A stretch of 64,000 bases of DNA, from contig NZ_KQ948739.1 of the NCBI RefSeq assembly GCF_001514195.1, forward strand, positions 423,304-487,303, written 5' to 3'. This DNA is from Streptomyces griseorubiginosus. Lineage in GTDB: Bacteria; Actinomycetota; Actinomycetes; Streptomycetales; Streptomycetaceae. Made by a program: the position numbers and the translations under genes. Positions 9,801 to 17,543 of the stretch are shown piece after piece; positions within the stretch are counted from its first letter, which is position 1, and each line of letters opens with the position of its first letter. The notes under the pieces are model-generated. The model made no database searches. It saw nothing but the letters and a program-made list of their open reading frames with translations, and was not told the DNA's origin.

Positions 9801-10702
9801 TCGCGCTGCTCGTCCTCACCTTCGTGCCGTTCCTCGGCTTCGGCATGCAGTCGTACGGCGGCGAGATGGCACTGCGGGTCTTCATGTTCGCCCTGCCGGG
9901 CGCGGGCCTGCTCGCCGCCCTGGCGCTCTTCCCGCTCGCCGGTGTCACCGCCGAGGAGCGCGAGAAGGACCGGGCCAGTCTCGCCCCGGTGGCCGCGCTG
10001 CTGGCGGGTCTGCTGCTCATCGGGGGCTTCCTGGTGGCCCGTTGGGGCAACGAGCCGTTCGAGCGGATCCGGCCCGGCGAGGTCGCCGCCATGGACTACG
10101 TGTACGCCCACGACGATCCGACCGTCCGGGTGCTGTGGCTGTCCAACGACACCGTGAACAACGTGACCCCCGCGATGCCGTGGGGCGCCAAGGACATGGA
10201 GAAGGTGTCGTACGTGCCGACGCTCGCGCCGCCGGACCCGGTGCTGGTGTCGGGCCTGGTCAAGGCGCTCAAGGACGCGGGCCCGAACTCGTATCTGATG
10301 GTGAACGCCGGCCAGGTCACGTATCTGCGGCTCGACGTGGGCTATTCGACGACGTGGGAGCCGCGGCTGCTGGACAACCTGGACCAGCGCAAGGAGCTCA
10401 AGCGGGTCTTCACCAACCCGGACGTGACGATGTACGCCCTGCGGAACCAGCCTGCGGGCAAGGTGCCGCAGCCCGATCCGGGGCCGATCGGACCGCAGAT
10501 CACCTGGACGCCCTGGTCGGTGGTGGGAGCGCTGGCCGCGCTGGCGCTGATCCTGCTGCTGTCGGCGCGTGAGGTGGTGCGGGTCGCGGTGCGGCCCGGG
10601 GTGCGTCAACTGCGCTGGCTCCAGAGCAGTTTCTGGTTCTCGCTGCCGCTGCTCGCGGTGTTCCTGGCGGCGCTGGTGCAGCGGTTCATGACGATGAAGT
10701 GA
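6875..10702 (+). CDS. Fusion of a Wzx/MOP-type flippase with a membrane glycosyltransferase/polymerase-like domain
   Basis: 1275 residues, GTG start at 6875 overlapping the deacetylase gene by 8 bp. Residues about 25-440 form a many-helix polysaccharide flippase-like module (NAYALMLNTGISAVLG, GQGSAAIAAMKL, later NMGASLTVEG). Residues about 440-600 are a soluble acidic/proline-rich linker. From about 610 to the end is a second polytopic module (ten or more helices) with external loops (WSWPGFFAV, YFSPQGFTYLLYL, a 150-residue loop after DYVYAHDD) reminiscent of GT-C enzymes or polymerases, though I recognise no exact family. Such a protein could couple export and polymerisation. Last gene of the operon, closed by a bidirectional terminator. 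Confidence 0.8.
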   Translation: MSDTTTTTEPESTAAKAPEQSGRRLRLPGMGGGGGNQLFRNAYALMLNTGISAVLGLGFWLAAARYYSESAVGQGSAAIAAMKLLAGLTAVTLTGALARFIPVAGRATGRLIFRTYAASSVVVAVAAAVFLLTLDVWGPSYRFLHGPVNGLGFIAAVVAWNVLTLQDGVLTGLRSALWVPVGNTVFSAVKLGLLVAFAVAIPTAGVFVSWVAAIAVSVLPLGWLVFRRLAPRHVKATEGHAKPPSVREIGRFLAGDYTGSLFSLAVVYLVPVIVAAQVSSQDNAYFYITTTIGGTCNLLAINMGASLTVEGSHDPGRLAANTRAALRRMARIMLPVATVLFVGAPWILGVFGAGYADAATPLLRWFAVGAVLRVVMETYFAVLRAQSRTSGLAWLQGLLCALVLGLTLLLLPRMGLTGAGVAEISSLAVIVAIAAPRLYRTIQHAPAAEIPAGAAPDGDLADLGTREVPAAGRTRRPGWALDQDTLALGIHVDFDHQERRPDVRPGPGTPPTGTPVVSPTRDRPTWALRRLPELGLPVEEREPGAESSRGPSETEVDAPFEVAFDAGKEIAVPEGTAVPEEAVAVEEVEARSGEPPRPLSLRERVQPDWLGVFLGGLLAVALLLYWVPVMGLGEADLDRMGGLGLVSVLPLPTLLGAALLVVVFASLLWPAREHRALLLVTLVATVVSLHALPAVIEAEPRFATAWQHLGFIDHIDRTGSAVPDLDARWSWPGFFAVAAFVAKACGVTDFTEIIRWWPTAIQLAYLVPMFLLVRHLRAGWRAKWTGIWIFVLSGWVGQDYFSPQGFTYLLYLVFVAVLLVWFRAPRVIWTRRRPGEAEVEPTTRRQRAALLAVLIGLFAASVPAHQLTPFVMLGVLAALVVFRRSELRGLPVLFAVMVTAWIGWLAEPYWSGHFDDLFGGVGGVGSNVSSSVSGRIEGGSSTHKLVLYVRVLLAGGVMALACYGWWRRRDHRYREVALLVLTFVPFLGFGMQSYGGEMALRVFMFALPGAGLLAALALFPLAGVTAEEREKDRASLAPVAALLAGLLLIGGFLVARWGNEPFERIRPGEVAAMDYVYAHDDPTVRVLWLSNDTVNNVTPAMPWGAKDMEKVSYVPTLAPPDPVLVSGLVKALKDAGPNSYLMVNAGQVTYLRLDVGYSTTWEPRLLDNLDQRKELKRVFTNPDVTMYALRNQPAGKVPQPDPGPIGPQITWTPWSVVGALAALALILLLSAREVVRVAVRPGVRQLRWLQSSFWFSLPLLAVFLAALVQRFMTMK

Positions 10703-10719
10703 GGTCCTCGAGGTCTTCG

Positions 10720-10756
10720 GAGGTCGAGTGGCTCAGCGGGTGAGCCACTTGACCTC
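10720..10756. terminator. Bidirectional terminator between the fusion gene and the GH39-like gene
   Basis: 16-bp arms at 10720-10735 and 10741-10756 (GAGGTC.AGTGGCTCA with one G-T pair) and loop GCGGG. It overlaps the last codons of the convergent glycosidase gene. Confidence 0.75.
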
Positions 10757-12154
10757 GTAGGGCCGCATGTCGAACCGCTTGCCGTCAACGCTCGCGCTGA
10801 TCTGCCGGTTCAGGGTGTTCACCACCAGCACCGCCCGGTCGGTGGCGAGGACCCGGACGTTGGGCACGTCGTCGGCGGCCACGGAGACGTTCTCGAAGGC
10901 GCTCCCCGGTGCGAAGGCCCTGCCGAACCTGCTGACGAGATCGAACATCGGCAGCTTCCGGCCGCCGCCGCTGCCGTTGGTCGGCGTCCACAGGCAGCCC
11001 GCGCAGTCCGTGCCGTTCTCGTTCTCCGGGTTCCAGTAGAACGCGGAGCTGGTACCGCCCTTGGCCAGCGCGATCATCCCGGCGGCCTGCACGGCGACCC
11101 GGCGGTCCTCGGACCAGCCCTCGCGCTCGTCCCTGCTGTCGGCGGGTTCGACGTAGTACTCGGCCCACCACAGCGGCAGGTTCCCGGTCCGCTGCCGCAC
11201 CCACCGGCTCACCGCCGTGAACTTGTCGGTGGCCGCGAACTCGTTCGGCAGCATCTCGTCGTCGTTGGTGTAGCTGGAACCGTCCACGACCACGAAGTCG
11301 GCGCCGGCCTTGTGCTGGTTCCAGTAGTCGAAGGCGTCGAGGATCCGCTGGTCCATCGCGCCCCACGGCCCCTTGAAGGTCGCGGAGGCGTCGGTGGAGC
11401 GCGGGTCGACACTGTCCATCACGAGATACGGGCCGCCGACCATGATGTCGGGGTTCACCTTCTTGAGCGCCTTGTAGACCAGGTTGTACAGCTGGGTGTA
11501 CCCCTCGTAGTCCCAGCGGCCCTCGGCGTCGTTCCAGAAGCCCTTGAACTCGTTCCAGACGATGAAGTGCCGTACGTCCGGGTAGCGTTTGGCCACCGTC
11601 GCGGCGAGCGCCGCGTAGTCCTTGAAGTGCGCCGGGTCCGGGGCCTTCTCCAGCGACGCCTGGCTCCAGTCGGTGTTGCCGACGCCCGCTCTGCCGCCCT
11701 TCATCCAGTCCGGCGCGCAGCACAGGGTGAGGGTCGGGGTGGAGCCGGAGGCGCGGACGAAGTCGACGCGCCGGTCCAGGTCCTCGAAGTCGTAACGCCC
11801 CTTCACCGGCTCGGGGTTGTCGGCGCCCCAGCCCATGATGTGCTGGTTCTGCGGGATGCCGCCGACGTCCTTGATCTCCTGTTCGACCCGCTCGCCGGCC
11901 GTCGAGCTGCCCTCGTCGGCGCTGAACTGCGTGTGGGTGAAGCCCCAGCCGACGTCCGGGGTGTCGGCGTCAGGGGTGGTCGTCGGGGTGCCGTGCACCC
12001 GGTCGCCGTTGCGTGAGGTGCCGTCGGTGCCGGCGCCGCTGCCCGGAAGCGTGTTGAGGAGGGTCACGACCAGGGCCAGAGCCACCGCGCCCACGCCGAG
12101 CAGTGCGGTGAGCCGCCACCGCCGTGCCCCCGAATACCACCCATGACGTCCCAT
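10733..12154 (-). CDS. Membrane-anchored or secreted GH39-like glycoside hydrolase
   Basis: 473 residues. One N-terminal membrane helix (about 14-36) is followed by a Thr/Asp-rich stalk and a (beta/alpha)8 hydrolase resembling beta-xylosidase/iduronidase-type GH39. The candidate acid/base is Glu in FIVWNEFKGF; the nucleophile candidate is Glu in LWWAEYYVEP. Start chosen at the ATG at 12154 (MGRHGWY), the first Met before the helix; the ribosome site is weak and a GTG slightly upstream is possible. It lies convergent to the polysaccharide operon and probably trims or releases that polymer outside the cell. Substrate is not predictable. Confidence 0.8.
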   Translation of the reverse strand: MGRHGWYSGARRWRLTALLGVGAVALALVVTLLNTLPGSGAGTDGTSRNGDRVHGTPTTTPDADTPDVGWGFTHTQFSADEGSSTAGERVEQEIKDVGGIPQNQHIMGWGADNPEPVKGRYDFEDLDRRVDFVRASGSTPTLTLCCAPDWMKGGRAGVGNTDWSQASLEKAPDPAHFKDYAALAATVAKRYPDVRHFIVWNEFKGFWNDAEGRWDYEGYTQLYNLVYKALKKVNPDIMVGGPYLVMDSVDPRSTDASATFKGPWGAMDQRILDAFDYWNQHKAGADFVVVDGSSYTNDDEMLPNEFAATDKFTAVSRWVRQRTGNLPLWWAEYYVEPADSRDEREGWSEDRRVAVQAAGMIALAKGGTSSAFYWNPENENGTDCAGCLWTPTNGSGGGRKLPMFDLVSRFGRAFAPGSAFENVSVAADDVPNVRVLATDRAVLVVNTLNRQISASVDGKRFDMRPYEVKWLTR

Positions 12155-12308
12155 TGAGGACAACGGTATCCGCGAACACACCTGCGCGGGCAGACGCCGT
12201 GGACAAACAGATGAGCAACAAAACGTGGGGAACGGGACAGCCGCGACACGACCGGCGCACCGCGGAAACCGGGTGCGTGCGGGGGTCCCGTGCCGGATCA
12301 TGGGCCGC

Positions 12309-13403
12309 ATGTCCCCGAACCCACACGACGCGCTGCCGATCCGGCTCAACGTCGACGACAGCGACTCCCCGTCCGACGTCGTCGACGCGCTGTTCCTCGG
12401 CCGCTTCGCGACGGGCGAGCAGCCGTACTCCCACGCGGCCAACATCGACCGGGTCCGCAGCGGCGCCAACCTCCTGCCGGCGGGCGCGCGGGTGCTGCGC
12501 GTGGCCCGCGACGACGACCGCAGCGCCACGCTCGCTGAGGGCGACGGCTGGACGCTGCTGGTCTCCCGCTGGAACCGCGGCGCCGACGTCACCGTCACGG
12601 CGACCGATCCGGAGCTGGCCAAGAGGATCCTCGACCAGGCCACCGAAGGCGCCGCCGACGAGCCGGAACCCCAGCCGGAGAACGTGACCATGGGGTTCTG
12701 GTACGTCTCCCCCCGGCGCGGCCCGCACCGCACGACCCGGCAGATCGCGGCGGGCACCTGGGACGAGGTCCGGGAGAACTACACGGCACCGGTCGCGGAC
12801 GCGATGGACAGCCTGATGAAGACGACACCGGAGGACATCGCGGGCCGGCTGCTCCTGCTCCACGGGCCGCCGGGCACCGGCAAGACCTCAGCGCTGCGCA
12901 CCCTGGCCCGCTCCTGGCGGGACTGGTGCCAGGTGGACTGCGTCCTGGACCCGGAGCGGCTGTTCTCCGACGTCGGCTACCTGATGGACATCGCGATCGG
13001 CGAGGAGGACTCCACGGGCAAGGGCCGCTGGCGGCTGCTGCTCCTGGAGGACTGCGACGAACTGATCCGCGGTGAGGCCAAGCACACCGCGGGCCAGGCC
13101 CTGTCCCGGCTGCTCAACCTCACCGACGGCCTCCTCGGCCAGGGCCGCAACGTCCTGGTGGGCGTGACGACCAACGAGGACCTGGAGCGCCTGCACCCCG
13201 CCGTGGTCCGCCCCGGCCGTTGCCTCGCCCGCATCGAGGTGGGCCCGCTGACCCGCCGGGAGGCGGTGGGCTGGCTCGGCACCGAGGAGGGCGTGGGCCG
13301 GGAGGGCGCGACCCTGGCGGAGCTGTACGCGCTGCGCCGGGGGACGTCGCCGACGGCACTGCCGGAGCCCCGGCCGGGGGCGGACGCGGGGCTGTACCTG
13401 TAG
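12309..13403 (+). CDS. AAA-family ATPase with a DUF5925-type N-terminal region
   Basis: About 364 residues; ATG at 12309 (MSPNPHD) is preferred, ATG at 12300 is also possible. The N-terminal 130 residues (LNVDDSDSPSDVVDALFLGRF) look like the actinobacterial domain often labelled DUF5925. The AAA module follows: Walker A GPPGTGKT, Walker B LLLLEDCDEL, sensor-1 region VGVTTNED and arginine-finger-like RPGRCLARIEV. The order and the VRPGR motif resemble Bcs1/FtsH-like AAA proteins. Cytosolic. Followed within 16 bp by the DUF72 gene. The role is unknown. Confidence 0.85.
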   Translation: MSPNPHDALPIRLNVDDSDSPSDVVDALFLGRFATGEQPYSHAANIDRVRSGANLLPAGARVLRVARDDDRSATLAEGDGWTLLVSRWNRGADVTVTATDPELAKRILDQATEGAADEPEPQPENVTMGFWYVSPRRGPHRTTRQIAAGTWDEVRENYTAPVADAMDSLMKTTPEDIAGRLLLLHGPPGTGKTSALRTLARSWRDWCQVDCVLDPERLFSDVGYLMDIAIGEEDSTGKGRWRLLLLEDCDELIRGEAKHTAGQALSRLLNLTDGLLGQGRNVLVGVTTNEDLERLHPAVVRPGRCLARIEVGPLTRREAVGWLGTEEGVGREGATLAELYALRRGTSPTALPEPRPGADAGLYL

Positions 13404-13418
13404 TGCTTTGATGGATGC

Positions 13419-14138
13419 ATGACCCTGTTCGTCGGCACTTCGGGGTGGCAGTACAAGGACTGGCGGGGCGTGCTCTATCCCGAGGGCGTGCCCGTGCGGC
13501 TCTGGCTGGAGGAGTACACCGGGCACTTCCCGACGGTCGAGATCAACAACGCGTTCTACCGGCTGCCGTCCCGGGAGACCTTCGAGGCATGGCGGGCCCG
13601 GGTGCCGGACGACTTCGTCGTGGCGGTGAAGGCGAGCCGGTACCTGACCCACATCAAGCGCCTGAAGGACCCGGAAGAGCCGGTGCGGCGGCTGATGGGC
13701 CACGCGGAGGGACTGGGGTCCCGGCTGGGCCCGGTCCTCCTCCAGCTGCCGCCCACGCTGAAGGCGGACCCGGGCCTCCTGGACGCGTGTCTGGCCTGTT
13801 TCCCGTCGTCGACACGGGTGGCGGTCGAACCCCGGCACGAGTCGTGGTGGACGGCGGAGGTGCGCGAGGTGCTGGAGGCCCGGCACGCGGCCCTGTGCTG
13901 GGCCGACGTCCGGGCTCGCCCGGTCACCCCGCTGTGGCGCACGACGGACTGGGGCTACGTCCGCTTCCACGAGGGCCGCGCCCGGGCGTGGCCGAGCTAC
14001 GGCCGGCAGTCCCTGAAGACGTGGGCGGACCGCGTCACCGAGACCTTCTCCGGCGACGAGGACGTGTACGCGTACTTCAACAACGACCCGAACGGGGCGG
14101 CCGTGAGGGACGCGATGACGTTCGAGTCCCTGCTCTGA
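13419..14138 (+). CDS. DUF72 (YecE-like) protein
   Basis: 239 residues. The N-terminal signature FVGTSGWQYKDW, EINNAFYRLP and later YAYFNNDPNGAAVRDA are diagnostic of the DUF72/YecE TIM-barrel family, whose biochemical role is still unsettled. The full family length is present. It starts 15 bp after the AAA ATPase gene, so the two may share a transcript. Confidence 0.92.
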   Translation: MTLFVGTSGWQYKDWRGVLYPEGVPVRLWLEEYTGHFPTVEINNAFYRLPSRETFEAWRARVPDDFVVAVKASRYLTHIKRLKDPEEPVRRLMGHAEGLGSRLGPVLLQLPPTLKADPGLLDACLACFPSSTRVAVEPRHESWWTAEVREVLEARHAALCWADVRARPVTPLWRTTDWGYVRFHEGRARAWPSYGRQSLKTWADRVTETFSGDEDVYAYFNNDPNGAAVRDAMTFESLL

Positions 14139-14159
14139 TCCGGCGCGCCCGGCTGCCGT

Positions 14160-14531
14160 TCAGCTCCCCCCGTAACCCGCCCGCAGCGCGTCCCGTACGG
14201 CCGCCAGCGCGTCGCTCTCCGTGAGCCCCAGCCGCCGTACGCGCTCGACGTAGGCCTGAGCGGCCGCCGCCGCCTCCCGCTCGGCGGCCGAGCCCGCCGC
14301 GGCGACGAACGTGCCGTTGCGCCCCCGCGTCTCGATCACCCCGTCGCTCTCGAGCGCCCGGTACGCCTTGGCGACGGTGTTCGCGGCCAGCCCGAGCGAC
14401 TCGGCGAGCCCTCGCACGGTCGGCAGCCGGTACCCCACCGGCAGCGCGCCCGCGCGCGCCTGCTCGGAGATCTGCACCCGTACCTGCTCGTACGGCGGTG
14501 CGCTGTCGTCGATGTGGATCTTCAAGGTCAC
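14160..14531 (-). CDS. GntR-family transcriptional regulator, YtrA type
   Basis: 123 residues with a GTG start at 14531 (VTLKIHIDDSAPPYEQ, the usual beginning of the subfamily); an upstream ATG at 14570 would add an atypical 13 residues. The N-terminal winged helix-turn-helix carries LPTVRGLAESLGLAANTVAKAYR. The C-terminal region is short and helical, as in YtrA-type members that often control ABC transporters. No ABC transporter lies beside it; it is divergent from the GNAT gene at 14603, so that gene and itself are its likely targets. Confidence 0.9.
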   Translation of the reverse strand: MTLKIHIDDSAPPYEQVRVQISEQARAGALPVGYRLPTVRGLAESLGLAANTVAKAYRALESDGVIETRGRNGTFVAAAGSAAEREAAAAAQAYVERVRRLGLTESDALAAVRDALRAGYGGS

Positions 14532-14602
14532 CCGCCGATTGTCCCGTACGGGCCGGAAAATGAGAGGCATCCGGCAGGGCCCCGCACGTAACGTGCGCCT
14601 TC

Positions 14603-15532
14603 ATGACCGTGATCGTGCGAGATCTGCGCCCCCAGGACCCGGCCGACGTCGAGAACTTCACCCGGGCCCGCCATCTGGCCCTGCCTCATGTGCTGTGGAC
14701 GCCGGCCGGTGTCATCCACCGCACGCTCCACACCGACCCGGCCGCCCACTACCGTTCCCTGGTCGCGGAGGAGGACGGCGAGGTGATCGGCACGGCTCAG
14801 CTCGGTCTCGCGCACGACAGTCCGGAGGCGGGCCAGGGCTACCTGAACATCTACGTACGCCCGGACCGCGTCCGGCGCGGTGCCGGTGACCTCCTCGTCC
14901 GCACCGCCGAGGAGCACCTGGCGGCACACGGGGCGACCAGGCTGTTCTCCTGGGTCCTGGACGAGCCTCACAACCGCGCGTTCGCCGAGCGGCACGGCTA
15001 CCGGGCCGGCCGCTCCGCGCACTTCCTGCGTCTGGACCTGAGGAACGGCACACTGCCGCCGCGCCGGCCCCTCCCGCCCGGCGTCGAACTGCGCACCGCC
15101 GCCGACTTCGCGCACGACCCGCGCCCCTTCTTCGAGCTGGACGCGGAGACGACGCTGGACGAACCGAGCGATGTGGACACGGAGTTCACCGACTACGAGG
15201 TGTGGGTCGAGGAGAACTGGAAGCACCCGCTCCTGGACCACGCCCTGACCACGATCGCCCTCGTGGACGGCCGCCCCGCCGCCTTCAGCGCCGCCCACAC
15301 CGACGGCACCGGCCGCTACGCCACCGCCATGACCGGCACCGCCCGCGCCTTCCGCGGCCGCGGCCTGGCCAAGCTCGCCAAGAACGACTCCCTGCACCGC
15401 GCCCGCGCAGCCGGCTGCACGGAGGCCCTGACCGGCAACGACGCCGGCAACGAACCGATGCTCGCGATCAACAAGTGGTTCGGGTACGAGATCCGCGCCA
15501 CGGAGGTACGTCATGTCCGCGAACTCAGCTGA
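14603..15532 (+). CDS. GNAT N-acetyltransferase with two GNAT-like halves
   Basis: 309 residues. The N-terminal half has the acetyl-CoA site region YVRPDRVRRGAGDLLV and RLFSWVLDEPHNRAFAERHGY. The C-terminal half repeats the fold with TGTARAFRGRGLAKLAKN and NEPMLAINKWFGYEI. This twin architecture is found in mycothiol-synthase-like and streptomycete resistance-type acetyltransferases. Small-molecule acetylation is likely, substrate unknown. Divergent from the GntR gene; its 3' end overlaps the DUF402 gene by 20 bp, so the two are co-expressed. Confidence 0.88.
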   Translation: MTVIVRDLRPQDPADVENFTRARHLALPHVLWTPAGVIHRTLHTDPAAHYRSLVAEEDGEVIGTAQLGLAHDSPEAGQGYLNIYVRPDRVRRGAGDLLVRTAEEHLAAHGATRLFSWVLDEPHNRAFAERHGYRAGRSAHFLRLDLRNGTLPPRRPLPPGVELRTAADFAHDPRPFFELDAETTLDEPSDVDTEFTDYEVWVEENWKHPLLDHALTTIALVDGRPAAFSAAHTDGTGRYATAMTGTARAFRGRGLAKLAKNDSLHRARAAGCTEALTGNDAGNEPMLAINKWFGYEIRATEVRHVRELS

Positions 15533-16061
15533 GTCTCTCCGGCGGTTGGAGGTCGTCCTGGTCAAGGCCGGCCGCACGAAGATCCGTTACGAGGCCGAAC
15601 TCCTCACCGACGACGGCACCCGCGTCACGGTCCGGGCCCCCTGGGCCGGAGAGGGCGTCCGCGACTTCGGCTTCGTCCGCTTCGAGCCCGGCGACGTCTT
15701 CACCGAGCACTACTGGCGGGACCGCTGGTACGCGGTGAAGGAGGTCCGCGACGCCGACGGCACCCTGAAGGGCTGGTACTGCGACATCACCCGCCCGGCC
15801 GTCCTGAACGGCGCCGAACTGGTCGTGGAGGACCTCGACCTGGACCTTTGGGTCTCGGCCGACGGCAAGGAAGTACTGCGCCTGGACGAGGACGAGTTCG
15901 AGGAGAGCGGATTGACGCAGACGGATCCCGAGGCCGCTTCGGCGGCATGGGCGGCTCTGAACGAACTGGAGCAACTGGCACGCCCCAGGGGCGCGGGGAA
16001 CTGCGCGACAAGCCACGACGCACCCGCAGCCGACATTGAAGGCTCCTTCCCACCCCTTTAG
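15513..16061 (+). CDS. DUF402 protein (FomD-like fold)
   Basis: 182 residues. The core has the DUF402 pattern: FEPGDVFTEHYWRDRWYAVKEV, then GWYCDITRPA and DLDLDLWVSADGKEVLRLDEDEFEE, a run of conserved Asp/Glu likely to bind divalent metal. Characterised relatives hydrolyse nucleoside di- or monophosphates or phosphonate-CMP esters (FomD). The start overlaps the GNAT gene. Its TAG overlaps the opposite-strand TAA of the methyltransferase by a few bases, so the genes are convergent with no spacer. Confidence 0.85.
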   Translation: MSANSAESLRRLEVVLVKAGRTKIRYEAELLTDDGTRVTVRAPWAGEGVRDFGFVRFEPGDVFTEHYWRDRWYAVKEVRDADGTLKGWYCDITRPAVLNGAELVVEDLDLDLWVSADGKEVLRLDEDEFEESGLTQTDPEAASAAWAALNELEQLARPRGAGNCATSHDAPAADIEGSFPPL

Positions 16062-16657
16062 TCGCCCCCCACCACCACCGCATACCGCTCGTCATCCACG
16101 TCCTTCCCCCACAACAGGGAGTCCTCCGAGAGCCGCTCCACCCGAACACACCCTCCGAGCGGCTCAGCCAACCCGCTCACCACCTCGGCGGATATCCCGA
16201 ACGCCCCCCACACCCCCTCCACCAGCACCAACCGCCCACCCGGCCGCAACAACCCCCACCACCGCCGCAGCACCCGCCCGGGATCCGGCAGCGCCCACAG
16301 CACGTGCCGTACGAGCACGACGTCGAACCGCTGCTCCCCCACCGGAGGCTGCGCCGCGTCACCGACCAGGAACGCCGCGTCACGCCCCGCGAGCTTGGCG
16401 CGGGCGCGCTCCACCATGGCCGGAGAAAGGTCCACCCCGGTCACCCGGTGCCCCTGCTCGGCCGCGAGGAGCGACAGGCTCCCGGTGCCGCATCCGAGGT
16501 CGAGGACGTCGGATGCCCGCTCGGGGAGCCACTCCCGGAGCCGCCGAGCCCAGGCCCGCCGCACCTCGGGGTCGCGCAGTCCGTGGTCCGGTTCCTCGTC
16601 GAACGTCGCCGCCTCGGCGTTCCAGTCCACGCCCCCACCACCACTGTGTTCCGTCAT
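16058..16657 (-). CDS. Class I SAM-dependent methyltransferase
   Basis: 199 residues. Motif I is DVLDLGCGTGSLSLLAAE, motif II TGVDLSPAMVERARAKL, motif III region FDVVLVRHVLWALPDP, then LRPGGRLVLVEG. These define a small-molecule Methyltransf_11/25 type enzyme. ATG at 16657 without a clear ribosome site: the upstream promoter-like elements place a transcription start at or within a few bases of the ATG, suggesting a leaderless message. Substrate unknown. Confidence 0.88.
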   Translation of the reverse strand: MTEHSGGGGVDWNAEAATFDEEPDHGLRDPEVRRAWARRLREWLPERASDVLDLGCGTGSLSLLAAEQGHRVTGVDLSPAMVERARAKLAGRDAAFLVGDAAQPPVGEQRFDVVLVRHVLWALPDPGRVLRRWWGLLRPGGRLVLVEGVWGAFGISAEVVSGLAEPLGGCVRVERLSEDSLLWGKDVDDERYAVVVGGD

Positions 16658-16664
16658 GCCCCCC

Positions 16665-16713
16665 AGAGTGACACCCGCCACTGACACTCGAATCGTGACA
16701 CCCGCCACTGACA
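16665..16713 (-). promoter_or_regulatory. Two tandem RecA-independent DNA-damage (PafBC-type) promoter motifs
   Basis: A 19-bp perfect direct repeat (16668-16686 and 16695-16713, 27-bp period). On the minus strand each copy reads TGTCAGTG, 8 bases, then CAnnnT, close to the mycobacterial RecA-NDp consensus tTGTCRGTG-N8-TAnnnT, with C for the first T. The proximal copy would start transcription at the methyltransferase ATG. Assignment to PafBC is inference. Confidence 0.5.
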
Positions 16714-16796
16714 GACCAGGAGCGATGAGGAACCCTCCCCGAAAGGGTCTACCTCCGTGAGAACGCGGAACTCGGTAGGCACTGAAGGAGGCAGCC

Positions 16797-16931
16797 ATGC
16801 GCCGCACGACCGTGCAGAAGCCCCTGAAGAGGACTGACGCCCGCCGGATCCGCGAGGAGGCCGAGGAGCGCCCCGCGGGACGTCCCGAGGTCCGCAAGGA
16901 CATCGCCCGGACCTGGTGGCCGGACGGCTGA
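16797..16931 (+). CDS. 44-residue highly charged small protein
   Basis: An unusually clear small gene: GGAGG 6 bases before the ATG, strong streptomycete codon bias and a defined stop. The product is rich in Arg, Lys and Glu (RRIREEAEERP) and ends in RTWWPDG. There is no membrane segment and no Cys. Family unknown; the charge pattern suggests a small nucleic-acid- or protein-binding peptide. It stands alone between the methyltransferase promoter and a convergent acetyltransferase. Confidence 0.7.
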   Translation: MRRTTVQKPLKRTDARRIREEAEERPAGRPEVRKDIARTWWPDG

Positions 16932-16952
16932 CGGCGACAGGCATGCTCCGTC

Positions 16953-17402
16953 TCAGACCAGCCGCTTGCGGTAGTGGACGCGGTCAAAGGGCCCGTCCAC
17001 TCGCCGTTCCACGACCTCGTAACCGAACTTCGGATAGATCTCCTGGTTCTCCCACATCTTCGCGTTGGTGTAGAGCCTGACCTCGGGCAGGCCCAGCGCA
17101 CGCGCGTGTGCCTCGACGAACCGCAGCAGCCGTCCGCCCACGCCCTGTCCCTGGGCGTCGGGACGGACGGCGATGTTGTCGAGGTACAGATGATCCTCGC
17201 GCTCCTCCACCACCACGAGCCCGACCACGGGGTCGCCGGTGACGTACACCTGCCCCGCGGCAACGTTCGCCGCGTGGTCCCGTCTCATGGGCTGCGGCAC
17301 CAGTCCGATGCGCTCGATGTAGTGCTCGTAGGCGGCGTCGGTGACGGCCTTCACGGCCGGCACGTCGGCCGGTCCTGCGGGCCTGATCTCGTCGTTGGTC
17401 AT
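16953..17402 (-). CDS. GNAT N-acetyltransferase
   Basis: 149 residues from ATG 17402 (MTNDEIRPAGP); a GTG nine bases upstream is an alternative. Typical single GNAT: LYLDNIAVRPDAQGQGVGGRLL is the strand-4/pyrophosphate-loop motif (Q-x-x-G-x-G), followed by LPEVRLYTNAKMWEN and FGYEVVERR. Soluble cytosolic enzyme, acceptor unknown. Confidence 0.9.
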   Translation of the reverse strand: MTNDEIRPAGPADVPAVKAVTDAAYEHYIERIGLVPQPMRRDHAANVAAGQVYVTGDPVVGLVVVEEREDHLYLDNIAVRPDAQGQGVGGRLLRFVEAHARALGLPEVRLYTNAKMWENQEIYPKFGYEVVERRVDGPFDRVHYRKRLV

Positions 17403-17543
17403 GCCCTGCACGCTAGCTACCTGATCTCAGTCTCAGCACTCCCTTAAGACAGCCATAAAGATCGTCAGCGGCCGTCACAAGCGGAGAATTCCAGGGTTTC
17501 TTTGATCCGGCACCCGTCAGTTCCGGTTCCTAGGAGATCCCCC

